Notes: generated by a model not told the origin, from the letters alone. Shown: positions 6,909-13,592, counted from the first letter of the stretch. The stretch: DNA of 13,592 nt from Chloroflexota bacterium (GCA_023395675.1 JAEWYL010000037.1:1-13592); one strand, 5' to 3'. A program made the numbers and translations.

Positions 6909-6930
6909 ATCTCCGTAATTGATCGGTGTC

Positions 6931-7056
6931 CACAGATAAGAAAACCGGGGCCAACGCGTTTTAGCGAGGAAAAGAAGACCAATCGCTCTCGCAAAGACGC
7001 GAAGACGCCAAGGAAGAAGGAAAAACCTTCTTTGCGTCTTTGCGTCTTGGCGAGAG
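6931..7056. repeat. Interspersed repeat copy 1 with long imperfect hairpin
   Basis: This is the first of two direct copies about 194 bp apart; their first 52 bases are identical. The second half (6986-7056) is an inverted repeat, CTCTCGCAAAGACGCGAAG facing a right arm ending CTTTGCGTCTTGGCGAGAG, with GAAGACGC-type tandem motifs. Base composition is far less GC-rich than the genes. Similar CACAGATAA and TTTGCGTCTTTGCG repeats are known as dispersed intergenic repeats in several bacterial genomes. Confidence 0.85.
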
Positions 7057-7084
7057 GTCTTCTTATCGGTGTCCATCCGTGTGC

Positions 7085-7111
7085 ATCTGTGGTTTTGAAT
7101 GAACCACAGAT
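7085..7111. repeat. Perfect 10-bp hairpin between the two repeat copies
   Basis: ATCTGTGGTT (7085-7094) and AACCACAGAT (7102-7111) are exactly complementary around 7 bases. The surrounding words ATCGGTGTCCA (just upstream of copy 1 and again near 7066) suggest copy 1 lost this spacer by deletion. Confidence 0.75.
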
Positions 7112-7124
7112 AAACAAAGATAGA

Positions 7125-7251
7125 CACAGATAAGAAAACCGGGGCCAACGCGTTTTAGCGAGGAAAAGAAGACCAACCGCTCTCGCGAAGACGCGAAGAC
7201 GCGAAGGAAGAAAGAAAAAATCTTCTTTGCGCCTTAGCGTCTTGGCGAGAG
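7125..7251. repeat. Interspersed repeat copy 2 with long imperfect hairpin
   Basis: This second copy starts CACAGATAAG and ends GGCGAGAG, like copy 1, with scattered substitutions only in the hairpin half. It is followed by a T-rich stretch (7252-7260) and lies about 50 bases past the stop of the minus-strand GIY-YIG-like gene. No coding frame of interest occurs in 6909-7300. Confidence 0.85.
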
Positions 7252-7300
7252 TTTTTTCTTCGTTCTTCTGCTTCTATCTGCGCTTATTTTCCCCCTGGCA

Positions 7301-8155
7301 TCAGAACAGGGCCGGCAGGCGCGCGCTGACGGCGTAGTAGGCCCCGAGCAGGTCGCCCTCCGCCTCCCGGCGCTGGTGAGGCAGCGAGCCGGGCAGCTCG
7401 GCGAACGAATAGAGCGGGCCGAGCGGGGCCCAGTCCCTCTCGCTCAGGGCCGCCAGGCGGGCGCGCAGGCTGTCCGCCGCCTCCACGGCCAGCAGCTCGG
7501 GGCCGGCCGGTTTCAGCAGGCGGAAAACGCCCGGCCCGGCGGGGGCGCGGGCCAGCTCCTTCTTCAGGTAATAAAACGGGCTCCAGTCCAGGCCCAGCCA
7601 GCCATCGCCGCTGAACTCGCCCTGCGGCTGCAGGGGCGGCAGGCTGGGGCCGCCCGCCGGGTTGGGCGGCTCGTCGGGCAGGCGCCGCTCGCCGCGGATG
7701 CCGCTCTTGCGGTTGGAGGAGCGGGTGAAATCGGGGTGGAAGCGCCCGTAGCTGCACCAGGGCGATTCCCCCTTCTCCAGGCGGTAGCGCCAGAGCAGCA
7801 GGCAGAGCAGGCCCTGGCGCTCGCGCTTTTCCAGCTCGGTGAGGGTGTAAGACACCTCGAACTCCACCCCCTGCGCCTGGCGCCAGGCCCACAGGCAGGG
7901 GGCGGCGGGGTGCGGCTCGGTATAGGGCATGCGCCCGGCCAGCGCGCCGGGGGCCAGGTCGCCCAGCAGGCGGCGCCGCAGCCGGGTGGTGTGATCCAGG
8001 TAAGCCAGGGCCGGCTGACCGGCGGGGCGCAGGCGGTAGAACCCCGGGGCGGCGGGCAGCTCCGGCGCTTCGCCGGAGGCCGGCCCGCCCGGCGAGCGGA
8101 AGGGCTGCCAGACCGTCCAGGACAGGTCGCACCAGGTGAGAGAGAGGAAGGTCAT
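7301..8155 (-). CDS. Duplicated GIY-YIG-like protein, probably catalytically inactive
   Basis: This is a 284-residue protein. The first half shows a GIY-YIG layout: PGFYRLR (37-43), AYLD (51-54) in place of YIG, an Arg-rich helix RLRRRLLGDL (58-67), MPYTEPHPAAPCLWAW (76-91), then RQGLLCLLLWRYRLEKGESP (113-132) and YGRFHPDFTRSS (136-147). As I recall related proteins, they carry Glu where L117 stands and Asn where S135 stands, so two catalytic positions seem lost. The second half repeats the scheme: WSPFYYL (191-197), GPGVFRLLKPAG (208-219), LLAVEAADSLRARLAAL (221-237), and PLYSFAELPGS (247-257). GIY-YIG enzymes cut DNA, but here a structural or binding role is more likely. The start ATG has AGGA 10 bases upstream. 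It is divergent from the phosphoribosyltransferase gene. Confidence 0.8.
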   Translation of the reverse strand: MTFLSLTWCDLSWTVWQPFRSPGGPASGEAPELPAAPGFYRLRPAGQPALAYLDHTTRLRRRLLGDLAPGALAGRMPYTEPHPAAPCLWAWRQAQGVEFEVSYTLTELEKRERQGLLCLLLWRYRLEKGESPWCSYGRFHPDFTRSSNRKSGIRGERRLPDEPPNPAGGPSLPPLQPQGEFSGDGWLGLDWSPFYYLKKELARAPAGPGVFRLLKPAGPELLAVEAADSLRARLAALSERDWAPLGPLYSFAELPGSLPHQRREAEGDLLGAYYAVSARLPALF

Positions 8156-8166
8156 TGGAAAAGTCC

Positions 8167-8195
8167 TGTCTTAAATGAGTAAAAGGTGAGATAAT
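8167..8195 (+). promoter_or_regulatory. Weak candidate promoter for the phosphoribosyltransferase gene
   Basis: GATAAT at 8190-8195 could be a -10 box, with a poor TGTCTT at 8167-8172 seventeen bases upstream. It lies in the only AT-rich part of the 95-bp divergent gap (8156-8250). The minus-strand TATTAT at 8191-8196 could serve the opposite gene. Confidence 0.3.
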
Positions 8196-8250
8196 AAACC
8201 TGAATTGCTGCCTTCATGGCGCCGACATCCCCTGACGGAGGCTCCCCAAT

Positions 8251-8769
8251 ATGGAAATACGCAGAAACGAGATGCTCACCTGGGAGGACGTGGATAAACT
8301 CATCGCGCATCTCCTGCCCCAGTTCGAGGGCGAGTTCGAAGCGATGGTCATTATCACGCGCGGTGGAATTGTCCCGGGCGGCCTGCTCGCCGAAGCGATG
8401 AACATCACCCACATCCTGACCGCGGCCGTAGATTTCCCCGCCCAGATGGCGATGGAGAAGGCCAAGCTGCTGGCCTGGCCCCAGTTCATCCAGTTCCCCG
8501 AAGAAGACAAAGTGCGCGGCCGGCGGACCCTGATCGTGGACGACGTCTGGGGCTCCGGACGGACGATCACCGCCGTCAAGAACCGCATTTCTTCCGCCGG
8601 GGGGCTTCCCTATACCTGCGTCCTGCACTTCAACCCCTACCGCAACCTGTTCTCCTCCGCCCGGCCCGACTACTTCGCCGCCACCACCGACGCGCGCATC
8701 ATCTACCCGTGGGAGATTGACCGGGGCGCCGACATGGCCCTGCTGGAGAAACCGCCGGCGAAGGGCTGA
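8251..8769 (+). CDS. Phosphoribosyltransferase (type I PRTase fold, purine-type)
   Basis: The 172-residue cytoplasmic enzyme has the type I PRPP-binding loop TLIVDDVWGSGRTI (93-106). A pyrophosphate-binding loop TRGGIVPGGLLAEAM lies at 36-50. The C-terminal IYPWE (151-155) resembles the base-stacking end of xanthine/guanine-type enzymes, pointing to a purine base, but the substrate is not determined. These enzymes join a nucleobase to PRPP in salvage. The ATG at 8251 follows GGAGG (8237-8241) at 9-base spacing, a convincing site. Its stop lies 16 bases from the stop of the opposing sixA-like gene, leaving no room for a separate terminator. Confidence 0.9.
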   Translation: MEIRRNEMLTWEDVDKLIAHLLPQFEGEFEAMVIITRGGIVPGGLLAEAMNITHILTAAVDFPAQMAMEKAKLLAWPQFIQFPEEDKVRGRRTLIVDDVWGSGRTITAVKNRISSAGGLPYTCVLHFNPYRNLFSSARPDYFAATTDARIIYPWEIDRGADMALLEKPPAKG

Positions 8770-8785
8770 GCCCCGCCGGGCCGCC

Positions 8786-9298
8786 TCAGAGCGCCAGCAC
8801 CTTCGGAGGCAGCAGCCACACCAGCCGCCCGCTCAGGGGCAGGCTCTCCCCGTTTTCCCCCGCCCGAGGGCGATTAACACCCGGGTCCAGGTCCACCCGG
8901 GCCAGGCTCCCCTTTTTGCACACCACCCGCGCCCCGGTGAGGGCGGCGATGGTCCCGCTGAAATCCGGCTCGTGGCCCACCAGCAGCAGCCTGCCGGCGT
9001 CCGGATGGTCCGCCAGCAGGGCCCGCAGCGCCTGCGGCCCGAACCCGGGGGCCAGGCGTTCGTCCCGGTACAGGCAGCAGGCCCTGTCCAGGTGCTCGGA
9101 GAGGACCTGCGCCGTGCTCCAGGCGCGCAGCAGCGGGCTGGAGACGATGGCGTCCGGCCTCAGCTCCAGGGCGGCCAGCCGGGCGGCCGAGCGGGCCAGG
9201 CGTTCTTTCCCCTTGCGGGTCAGCGGGCGGTCGAAATCCTCCCCCTTCCAGGTCTCCCAATCCTCCGCCAGTTCGTGGCGCATGAAATAAAGCTGCAT
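8786..9298 (-). CDS. sixA: SixA-type phosphohistidine phosphatase (histidine phosphatase superfamily)
   Basis: The 170-residue protein is the usual size for SixA. It shows the RH motif at R7-H8 (YFMRHELAE; H8 would be the phosphorylated nucleophile), RPLTRKGKER (24-33), SSPLLRAWSTAQ (53-64, with R58) and VGHEPD (107-112, with H109). These are the two-Arg/two-His active-site residues of the superfamily. SixA removes phosphate from histidine on signalling proteins. The residue after RH is Glu rather than the common Gly. It is last in the ppk-CHAD-sixA order, 83 bases after the CHAD stop, so read-through from ppk is likely. The start has GGAG-type bases just upstream. The substrate here is unknown. 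Confidence 0.9.
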   Translation of the reverse strand: MQLYFMRHELAEDWETWKGEDFDRPLTRKGKERLARSAARLAALELRPDAIVSSPLLRAWSTAQVLSEHLDRACCLYRDERLAPGFGPQALRALLADHPDAGRLLLVGHEPDFSGTIAALTGARVVCKKGSLARVDLDPGVNRPRAGENGESLPLSGRLVWLLPPKVLAL

Positions 9299-9360
9299 CC
9301 TGCTCTCCAGGCGCTACCCCCAAACCCGCCGGCAGGCAAGCGGCCCGGGGCGGGCCTCCG

Positions 9361-9378
9361 CCGCGCTTCGAAGCGCGG
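9361..9378. repeat. 18-bp perfect palindrome just after the CHAD gene
   Basis: CCGCGCTTCGAAGCGCGG starts 3 bases past the CHAD stop on the minus strand. No U-rich tail follows (CGGAGGCCC), so it is not a classical terminator. It could stabilise the upstream mRNA end or reduce read-through into the sixA-like gene. Confidence 0.5.
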
Positions 9379-9381
9379 TAA

Positions 9382-10446
9382 TCAGAGCGCGGAGACCGCC
9401 AGGGCCAGGTCGCGCCGGAACTCGGGCCGGGTGAAGCGCTCCCAGGCCGCGGGGAAGCTCTGCCGCAGGCGGTGGCGCTCGGCCTGGCGGTAGGCCAGGT
9501 AGCCGCTGACCGCCTCGGGGCTCTCCTGCTCGGGGGCAGGCCGGCCGGCCTGGCGCTTCTCCCACCCCGCCAGGATGCGCTGCAGCGAGGCGGCGGCGAC
9601 GTTGGCGTCGTTCAGGTCCCCCAGGTGGTCCTGCAGGCCCCTGACGGTCTCGACGGCGGCTTTCGCCTCGGGGCCAAGGGCCTCGCGGAAGAACTCCAGG
9701 GTATAGCGGAACTTCTTGAAATCTATACGCAGCGCGTGCAGGTCCGCCAGCGCCGCGTTTTCCAGCCCCGGGCCGAAGGCCTGCTCGTAAGCGCGCAGGG
9801 AGGCCAGTTGGGCGTAAATCAGCAGCGGCGCCGCCTCCTGCACCCGGTAGCCGCCCTCCTTCACCTCCCGGCCGTCCGCCGGGACCAGGGCGGGGGGCCT
9901 GCGCCGCGCCCCGGCCCCCGGGGTGTGCAGGAACTGCTCAAAATCGCGCCGGAAGGCAGCGTACTCGCCCCCATCCAGGTACGCCAGCAGGCGGGCGCGG
10001 GCCTGCTCCCGCTCCTGCCGCCAGAGCTCCAGCAGGGGCTCCAGGGCGGGGCGCTCCGCCTTCGGCCGCGAGCGGGCGTACTGCCCCGCTTTGTCCAGGA
10101 TCACGTCCAGGTCGCGCACCCTGCCCAGCGCCCGCCCGGCCCCGCGCAGCCCGGCCAGCCAGCGCTTCACCGTCCCGGCTTTGAAGGCCGGGCCGAAAAT
10201 ATCGAAGGCCGAGCGCATGCGCCGGGTGGCGACGCGCATATCGTGCACCGCCTCGATATCCTCCCCCAGGCGCGAGCCCGCCTCGTTCTCCAGCATGCGC
10301 TGGAAGTGGAAGCGCAGCACCTTACGGCCCGCCTCGCCCAGGGGGTCGCCTGCCTGCACCCCCGGGCTCTTGAGCTTCTGCACGGGTGGGGGGGCGGGCG
10401 GCTCCGGGGCCTGCTCGCCTGCCAGGGGCGCGGGGTCCGCGGTCAC
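9382..10446 (-). CDS. CHAD-domain protein (polyphosphate-associated)
   Basis: The 354-residue protein starts at GTG 10444-10446, overlapping the ppk stop as GTGA, a pattern of translational coupling. The same frame stays open further upstream but only antiphase to ppk. After a Pro-rich lead (residues 1-35) an all-helical CHAD domain follows. Its motifs are EAVHDMRVATRRMRSA (65-80), LGRVRDLDV (107-115), LHALRIDFKKFRYTLEFF (236-253) and LQDHLGDLNDANVA (271-284). CHAD domains carry conserved His and basic residues on helices and bind polyphosphate, often locating to granules. Being next to ppk supports that role. No CYTH/TTM triphosphatase domain is fused, unlike in many CHAD proteins. Confidence 0.92.
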   Translation of the reverse strand: MTADPAPLAGEQAPEPPAPPPVQKLKSPGVQAGDPLGEAGRKVLRFHFQRMLENEAGSRLGEDIEAVHDMRVATRRMRSAFDIFGPAFKAGTVKRWLAGLRGAGRALGRVRDLDVILDKAGQYARSRPKAERPALEPLLELWRQEREQARARLLAYLDGGEYAAFRRDFEQFLHTPGAGARRRPPALVPADGREVKEGGYRVQEAAPLLIYAQLASLRAYEQAFGPGLENAALADLHALRIDFKKFRYTLEFFREALGPEAKAAVETVRGLQDHLGDLNDANVAAASLQRILAGWEKRQAGRPAPEQESPEAVSGYLAYRQAERHRLRQSFPAAWERFTRPEFRRDLALAVSAL

Positions 10447-12590
10447 GGCTCTTTCACCAGGTGCTGGCGGCGGTTCATCAGCCAGGCCTGCACGTTCAGG
10501 GGCGGGTCTTCGCCCGGTTCCCGGCGGCAGTAGGTGCCATCCGGCAGCAGCACCCGGGTCTTGAGGTTGTCCTGTAGGTAAACCTGCAGCACCTCCTCCC
10601 GCAGGCGGCGGATCAGGTGCGCGTCCTGGACCGGGAACAGGAGCTCCACCCGGCGGTTGATGTTGCGCGGCATCAGGTCGGCGCTGCCCAGGTAGATCTC
10701 CTCCTGCCCGCCGTTGTGGAAATAATAAATGCGGCTGTGCTCCAGGAAGCGCCCCACGATGCTGTGCACGCGGATATTCTCGCTCACGCCGGGCAGCCCG
10801 GGGACCAAACAGCAGGTGCCGCGCACCAGCAGGTCGATCTTCACCCCGGCGCGCGAGGCGCGGTAGAGGGCCTGGATCATGGGCTGGTCCGCCAGGTGGT
10901 TGCATTTGAAGATCAGCCGCCCGTTCTTGTGCTTCTGCTGGCAGCGGATCTCGCGCTCGATCAGGGCCTCCATGCGCGCCCGCAGGTTGATGGGGGCCAC
11001 GATCAGCTTGCGGAAGTCCTTTTTGTTAGAGTAGCCGGTCAGGTAGTTGAACAGGTCGGTGGCGTCCGCGCCGATCTCCTCGTCGCCGGTGAACATGCCC
11101 AGGTCCTCGTAGAGCTGGGCGGTGAGGGCGTTGTAATTCCCCGTCCCCAGGTGGATATAGCGGCGGATGCCGTCCCCCTCTTTGCGCACCACCAGGGCGA
11201 TTTTCGAGTGGGTCTTCAGCCCCAGCAGCCCGTAGATCACGTGCACCCCGGCGCGCTCCAGCATCTTGGCCCAGCCGATATTGCTCTCCTCGTCGAAGCG
11301 GGCTTTCAGCTCCAGCAGCACCGCCACCTGCTTGCCCTTCTCCACCGCCTCCAGCAGGGCCTGCACCACGGGCGGGTTGCGCCCCATCCGGTAGAGGGTC
11401 TGCTTGATGGCGAGCACGTCGGGGTCGCGGGCCGCCAGGCGCAGGAAGTCCACCACCGGGGTGAAGGAATCGTAAGGGTGGTGGAGCAGGATATCCTCAC
11501 GGCGGATGAGAGTGAAGAGGTTGCCGTCGCGGGCGGCGTTCAGGATAAGCGGGACGGCGGGCTTGAAAGGGGGGTCTTTGAGGTCGTAGCGGTCAATGCT
11601 GTGGTAGAGCTGGATCAGGTCGTTGAAGCCGAGGGGCCCGTCCACGGTGAAGACGGCGTTGCGGTCCAGCTCCAGGTTTTCGACCAGGATCTCGCGGATA
11701 TGCGAGGGCATGGCGTCGTTGACCGTCACGCGCACCACCGAGCCGAAGCGGCGCTGGCGCACGTTCTGCTCCATAGTCTCGAGCAGGTCCTCCGCCTCCA
11801 TCTCCTGGATCTCCATGTCGGCGTCCCGGGTGACGCGGAAGGGGTGCGCCTCCAGGATCTCCATGCCCGGGAAGAGGGCGTCCAGGTTGTGGGCGATGAC
11901 CTGCTCGATCCAGACAAAATAGTGGTTGTGCGGGACGGTCCCGTTGCGGCGCACCCCGCCGGAAGAGCGCTTGACCGGGATAAAGCGCGGCAGGGTGCCG
12001 GGGACCTTGATGCGGGCGAAGTGCTCCACGCCGGATTCGTCGCGGATCAGCACGGCCAGGTTCAGGCTGAGGTTGGAGATGTGCGGGAAGGGGTGCCCGG
12101 GGTCGAACGCCAGGGGCGTGAGCACCGGGAAGATCACCTCTTCGAAATGGCGGTGCACGGTCTCCCGCTGGCGCTCGTTGAGCTGCTCGTAGTCCAGGAG
12201 GTGGATGCCCGCCTGGTCCAGCGCGGGCTTCAGGCTCTTGCGCCACAGGTCGCGGAGCTGGTTCATCAACTGCCAGGCGATCTTGCGGATGCTGGCGATC
12301 TGCTCGGCGGGGGTCATGCCGTCGGGGGGCAGGTCCAGCACCCCCGCGTCCACCTGCTTCTTCAGCCCGGCGACCCGCACCATGAAGAACTCGTCCAGAT
12401 TGGAGGCCACGATGGAGAGGAACTTGACCCGCTCCAGCAGCGGGTTGGCCTCGTCCTGGGCCTCCTCGAAGACCCGGCGCTGGAACTCGAGCTGGCTCAA
12501 TTCGCGGTTGAAGAACAGCCTGGGATCGTTCAGGTCCGGCTCCTGGGCCTCCTCCGGCTCGCTGCTATTGGTTTTCTCCCGCTCCTTCAT
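10443..12590 (-). CDS. ppk1: Polyphosphate kinase 1
   Basis: PPK1 reversibly adds the gamma-phosphate of ATP to polyphosphate. The 715 residues match the usual length, with the start FFNRELSQLEFQRRV (26-40) and FLSIVASNLDEFFMVRVAGL (57-76). The catalytic part shows GLKTHSKIALVVR (457-469; H461 corresponds to the autophosphorylated His435 of E. coli), RRYIHLGTGNYN (476-487) and SIVGRFLEHSRIYYF (610-624; H618 corresponds to His592). The ATG at 12590 is chosen because GGAG lies 5-8 bases upstream and homology begins shortly after; the longer in-frame extension runs through the intergenic palindromes. The first 20 residues are charged and family-variable. It leads the ppk-CHAD-sixA series and diverges from the Crp/Fnr gene. 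Confidence 0.96.
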   Translation of the reverse strand: MKEREKTNSSEPEEAQEPDLNDPRLFFNRELSQLEFQRRVFEEAQDEANPLLERVKFLSIVASNLDEFFMVRVAGLKKQVDAGVLDLPPDGMTPAEQIASIRKIAWQLMNQLRDLWRKSLKPALDQAGIHLLDYEQLNERQRETVHRHFEEVIFPVLTPLAFDPGHPFPHISNLSLNLAVLIRDESGVEHFARIKVPGTLPRFIPVKRSSGGVRRNGTVPHNHYFVWIEQVIAHNLDALFPGMEILEAHPFRVTRDADMEIQEMEAEDLLETMEQNVRQRRFGSVVRVTVNDAMPSHIREILVENLELDRNAVFTVDGPLGFNDLIQLYHSIDRYDLKDPPFKPAVPLILNAARDGNLFTLIRREDILLHHPYDSFTPVVDFLRLAARDPDVLAIKQTLYRMGRNPPVVQALLEAVEKGKQVAVLLELKARFDEESNIGWAKMLERAGVHVIYGLLGLKTHSKIALVVRKEGDGIRRYIHLGTGNYNALTAQLYEDLGMFTGDEEIGADATDLFNYLTGYSNKKDFRKLIVAPINLRARMEALIEREIRCQQKHKNGRLIFKCNHLADQPMIQALYRASRAGVKIDLLVRGTCCLVPGLPGVSENIRVHSIVGRFLEHSRIYYFHNGGQEEIYLGSADLMPRNINRRVELLFPVQDAHLIRRLREEVLQVYLQDNLKTRVLLPDGTYCRREPGEDPPLNVQAWLMNRRQHLVKEP

Positions 12591-12640
12591 GCGCACTCCG
12601 TGGAACGAACCGCCCGGTTTGCCTGTCTGGATACATCCTA

Positions 12641-12670
12641 ATTGTACGCGAAAAACGGGCCGCGAGGCAA
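12641..12670 (-). promoter_or_regulatory. Candidate sigma70-type promoter for ppk
   Basis: On the minus strand TTGCCT (12665-12670), an 18-bp spacer and TACAAT (12641-12646) lie about 50 bases before the ppk start, giving a leader near 45 nt. It is the only good match in this gap on that strand. Confidence 0.5.
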
Positions 12671-12710
12671 ATTTGGGGCCGGGATTCGTGGATGGGGCCC
12701 ACCGGGGTGT

Positions 12711-12829
12711 GCCCGCCGGGGGATGGAATCCCCGGGCTAAATGTGCACAGCCTGCAAGGCCGCCCTGCGGGCTGGTACGCATCAGGCCGGAGGCCTTCGC
12801 AATTGGAGCCCGGCGGTTCACCACCGGGC
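12711..12829. repeat. GC-rich extragenic palindrome cluster between divergent genes
   Basis: Three hairpins follow each other: CCGGGGGAT with ATCCCCGG (12716-12735), AGCCTGCA with TGCGGGCT (12749-12756 and 12766-12773, one G-T pair) and GCCCGGCGGT with ACCACCGGGC (12808-12829, one mismatch). The style is that of dispersed REP-like palindromes common in some GC-rich environmental bacteria. There is no coding frame. No symmetric Crp/Fnr box was found here. Confidence 0.6.
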
Positions 12830-12906
12830 GGGGCCGCATGCGGGACGGAACCGCGCCCCGGCCGCGTATGCGCGCGCACCGGCCTCTGCGAAAGAGAAGC
12901 AGACGG

Positions 12907-12912
12907 TATAAT
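12907..12912 (+). promoter_or_regulatory. TATAAT box placed for leaderless transcription of the Crp/Fnr gene
   Basis: A perfect TATAAT ends 9 bases before the ATG at 12922, so transcription would begin at or within 1-3 bases of the start codon. The 9 bases between carry no ribosome site. No good -35 box is seen (CTCTGC at 17 bp), which may mean activator dependence. Confidence 0.6.
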
Positions 12913-12921
12913 AGCCCTGAC

Positions 12922-13592
12922 ATGGCCCAGACATTAACCGTCCCCACCAGCGAAAAACTGGCGGCCCTGAGCCGCAACCCCTATTTCGCCGGCTGCCGGC
13001 CCGAAGCCCTGAACAGCCTGGCGGAGGCCACCAGCCTGCGGCGCTACCGGCGCGGCGAGATCCTCTTCCTGGAAGGCGAACCCTGCCTGGGGCTCTACAT
13101 CATCCAGCGCGGCAGCGCCAAGCTCTTCAAGCTCTCGCCCGGGGGGCGCGAGCTGATTATGCGCGTGCTGGAGGAGGGGGCCACCTTCGCCGAGGTGCCG
13201 GCCTTCGATCACGGGCCCAACCCGGTCAACGCTGCCGCCCTGGAGGAGGCCGACGTGTGGGTGGTGGACGCCGGTCTGCTGCGTTCCACCGTTGCGCAGT
13301 ACCCGGAGATGAGCCAGGCCGTGATCCAGAACCTCACCCAGAACCTGCGCATGCTGGTGAAAAAGGTGGAGGAGCTGTCTTTCTTCCAGGTGACCCACCG
13401 CCTGGCGCGCCTGCTGCAGCAGCTCCCGCCCGAGCAGTTGAGCGGCCCGGCCGCCCAGCGCATCACCCAGGACCAGCTCGCGGCGCGCCTGGGGACGGTG
13501 CGCGAGGTGGTGGCGCGCTCGCTGCGCGAGCTGGAGCGCTCCGGCGCGATCCTGCTCAAAAACCGGCAGATTACGATTCTCGATCTGGAGAT
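12922..13592 (+). CDS. Crp/Fnr-family transcription regulator (3' end outside window)
   Basis: The frame is open from ATG 12922 to the window end, giving 223 residues, nearly complete for this family. Residues 20-117 are a cyclic-nucleotide-binding-type beta roll (RRGEILFLEGEPCLGLYIIQ at 43-62). Residues 118-150 form the dimer helix, and 181-210 a Crp-type helix-turn-helix (ITQDQLAARLGTVREVVARS). The phosphate-binding cassette reads FAEVPAFDHGPNPVNAAAL (89-107) and lacks the Arg that contacts cAMP in Crp. The N-terminus lacks the Cys cluster of oxygen-sensing Fnr (only C25 and C55). It therefore probably senses something else, or nothing small. Its position back to back with ppk makes ppk control possible but unproven. 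Confidence 0.92.
   Translation, partial: MAQTLTVPTSEKLAALSRNPYFAGCRPEALNSLAEATSLRRYRRGEILFLEGEPCLGLYIIQRGSAKLFKLSPGGRELIMRVLEEGATFAEVPAFDHGPNPVNAAALEEADVWVVDAGLLRSTVAQYPEMSQAVIQNLTQNLRMLVKKVEELSFFQVTHRLARLLQQLPPEQLSGPAAQRITQDQLAARLGTVREVVARSLRELERSGAILLKNRQITILDLE

Noticed and set aside
6931..7251. CRISPR-like array
   Set aside because: There are only two long copies with internal hairpins, no regular 25-40-bp repeat/spacer pattern and no cas genes.
10447..10905. N-terminal extension of the CHAD gene into ppk
   Set aside because: The extra frame is antiphase to the conserved end of ppk; GTG 10446 with a GTGA overlap is the simpler start.
10617..12641. A 674-codon plus-strand frame across ppk
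   Set aside because: It is an antisense shadow of the clearly recognised polyphosphate kinase, with His/Val/Leu/Gln-rich non-protein-like composition.
12591..12977. N-terminal extension of ppk to an ATG at 12977
   Set aside because: The extension covers intergenic palindromes and the start of the Crp/Fnr gene; a ribosome site and homology support 12590.

Overview
The window is a GC-rich (about 70%), tightly packed bacterial chromosome segment carrying 11 genes, two of them cut by the window ends. The gene set is housekeeping-type. The mix of a Memo-family protein, a PriA with an unusual DECH box, an FHA protein and a polyphosphate gene set, plus abundant GC-rich extragenic palindromes, would fit a Chloroflexota (Anaerolineae-like) genome. 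That assignment is an inference from gene style; no rRNA or other marker is present. No tRNA, rRNA, CRISPR array, transposase or phage gene was seen.

Layout. (1) 1-5138, plus strand: the 3' end of an RNase Z-like metallo-beta-lactamase, overlapped (TGATG) by a Memo-family protein, then a CNNM/CorC-type membrane protein and the replication-restart helicase PriA. (2) 5139-5214: a perfect 21-bp hairpin terminator between the convergent priA and the next gene. (3) 5215-5967, minus strand: a 142-residue protein with the residue pattern of the C-terminal domain of the archaeal/eukaryotic primase large subunit (PriL). It lies behind a candidate promoter and an about 290-nt leader full of inverted repeats, including two tandem 94-nt hairpins with compensating base changes. 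(4) 6225-6908: a membrane-anchored FHA-domain protein. (5) 6909-7300: AT-richer intergenic DNA with two about 126-bp direct repeat copies, each folding into a long imperfect hairpin. (6) 7301-8155, minus strand: a duplicated, probably inactive GIY-YIG-like protein, divergent from (7) a phosphoribosyltransferase at 8251-8769. (8) 8786-12590, minus strand: ppk, a CHAD-domain protein (GTGA overlap) and a SixA-type phosphatase, read in that order. (9) 12591-12921: a divergent control region with GC-rich palindromes. (10) 12922-end: a Crp/Fnr-family regulator that appears to be made from a leaderless transcript.

How they fit together. The clearest functional unit is the polyphosphate block: Ppk makes polyphosphate through a phosphohistidine intermediate, CHAD proteins bind polyphosphate, and SixA-type enzymes remove phosphate from phosphohistidine. 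The Crp/Fnr-type gene diverges from it. The least understood unit is the PriL-like small protein with its structured leader; it and the two-copy hairpin elements are the best candidates for something undescribed. The rest is ordinary chromosome content.
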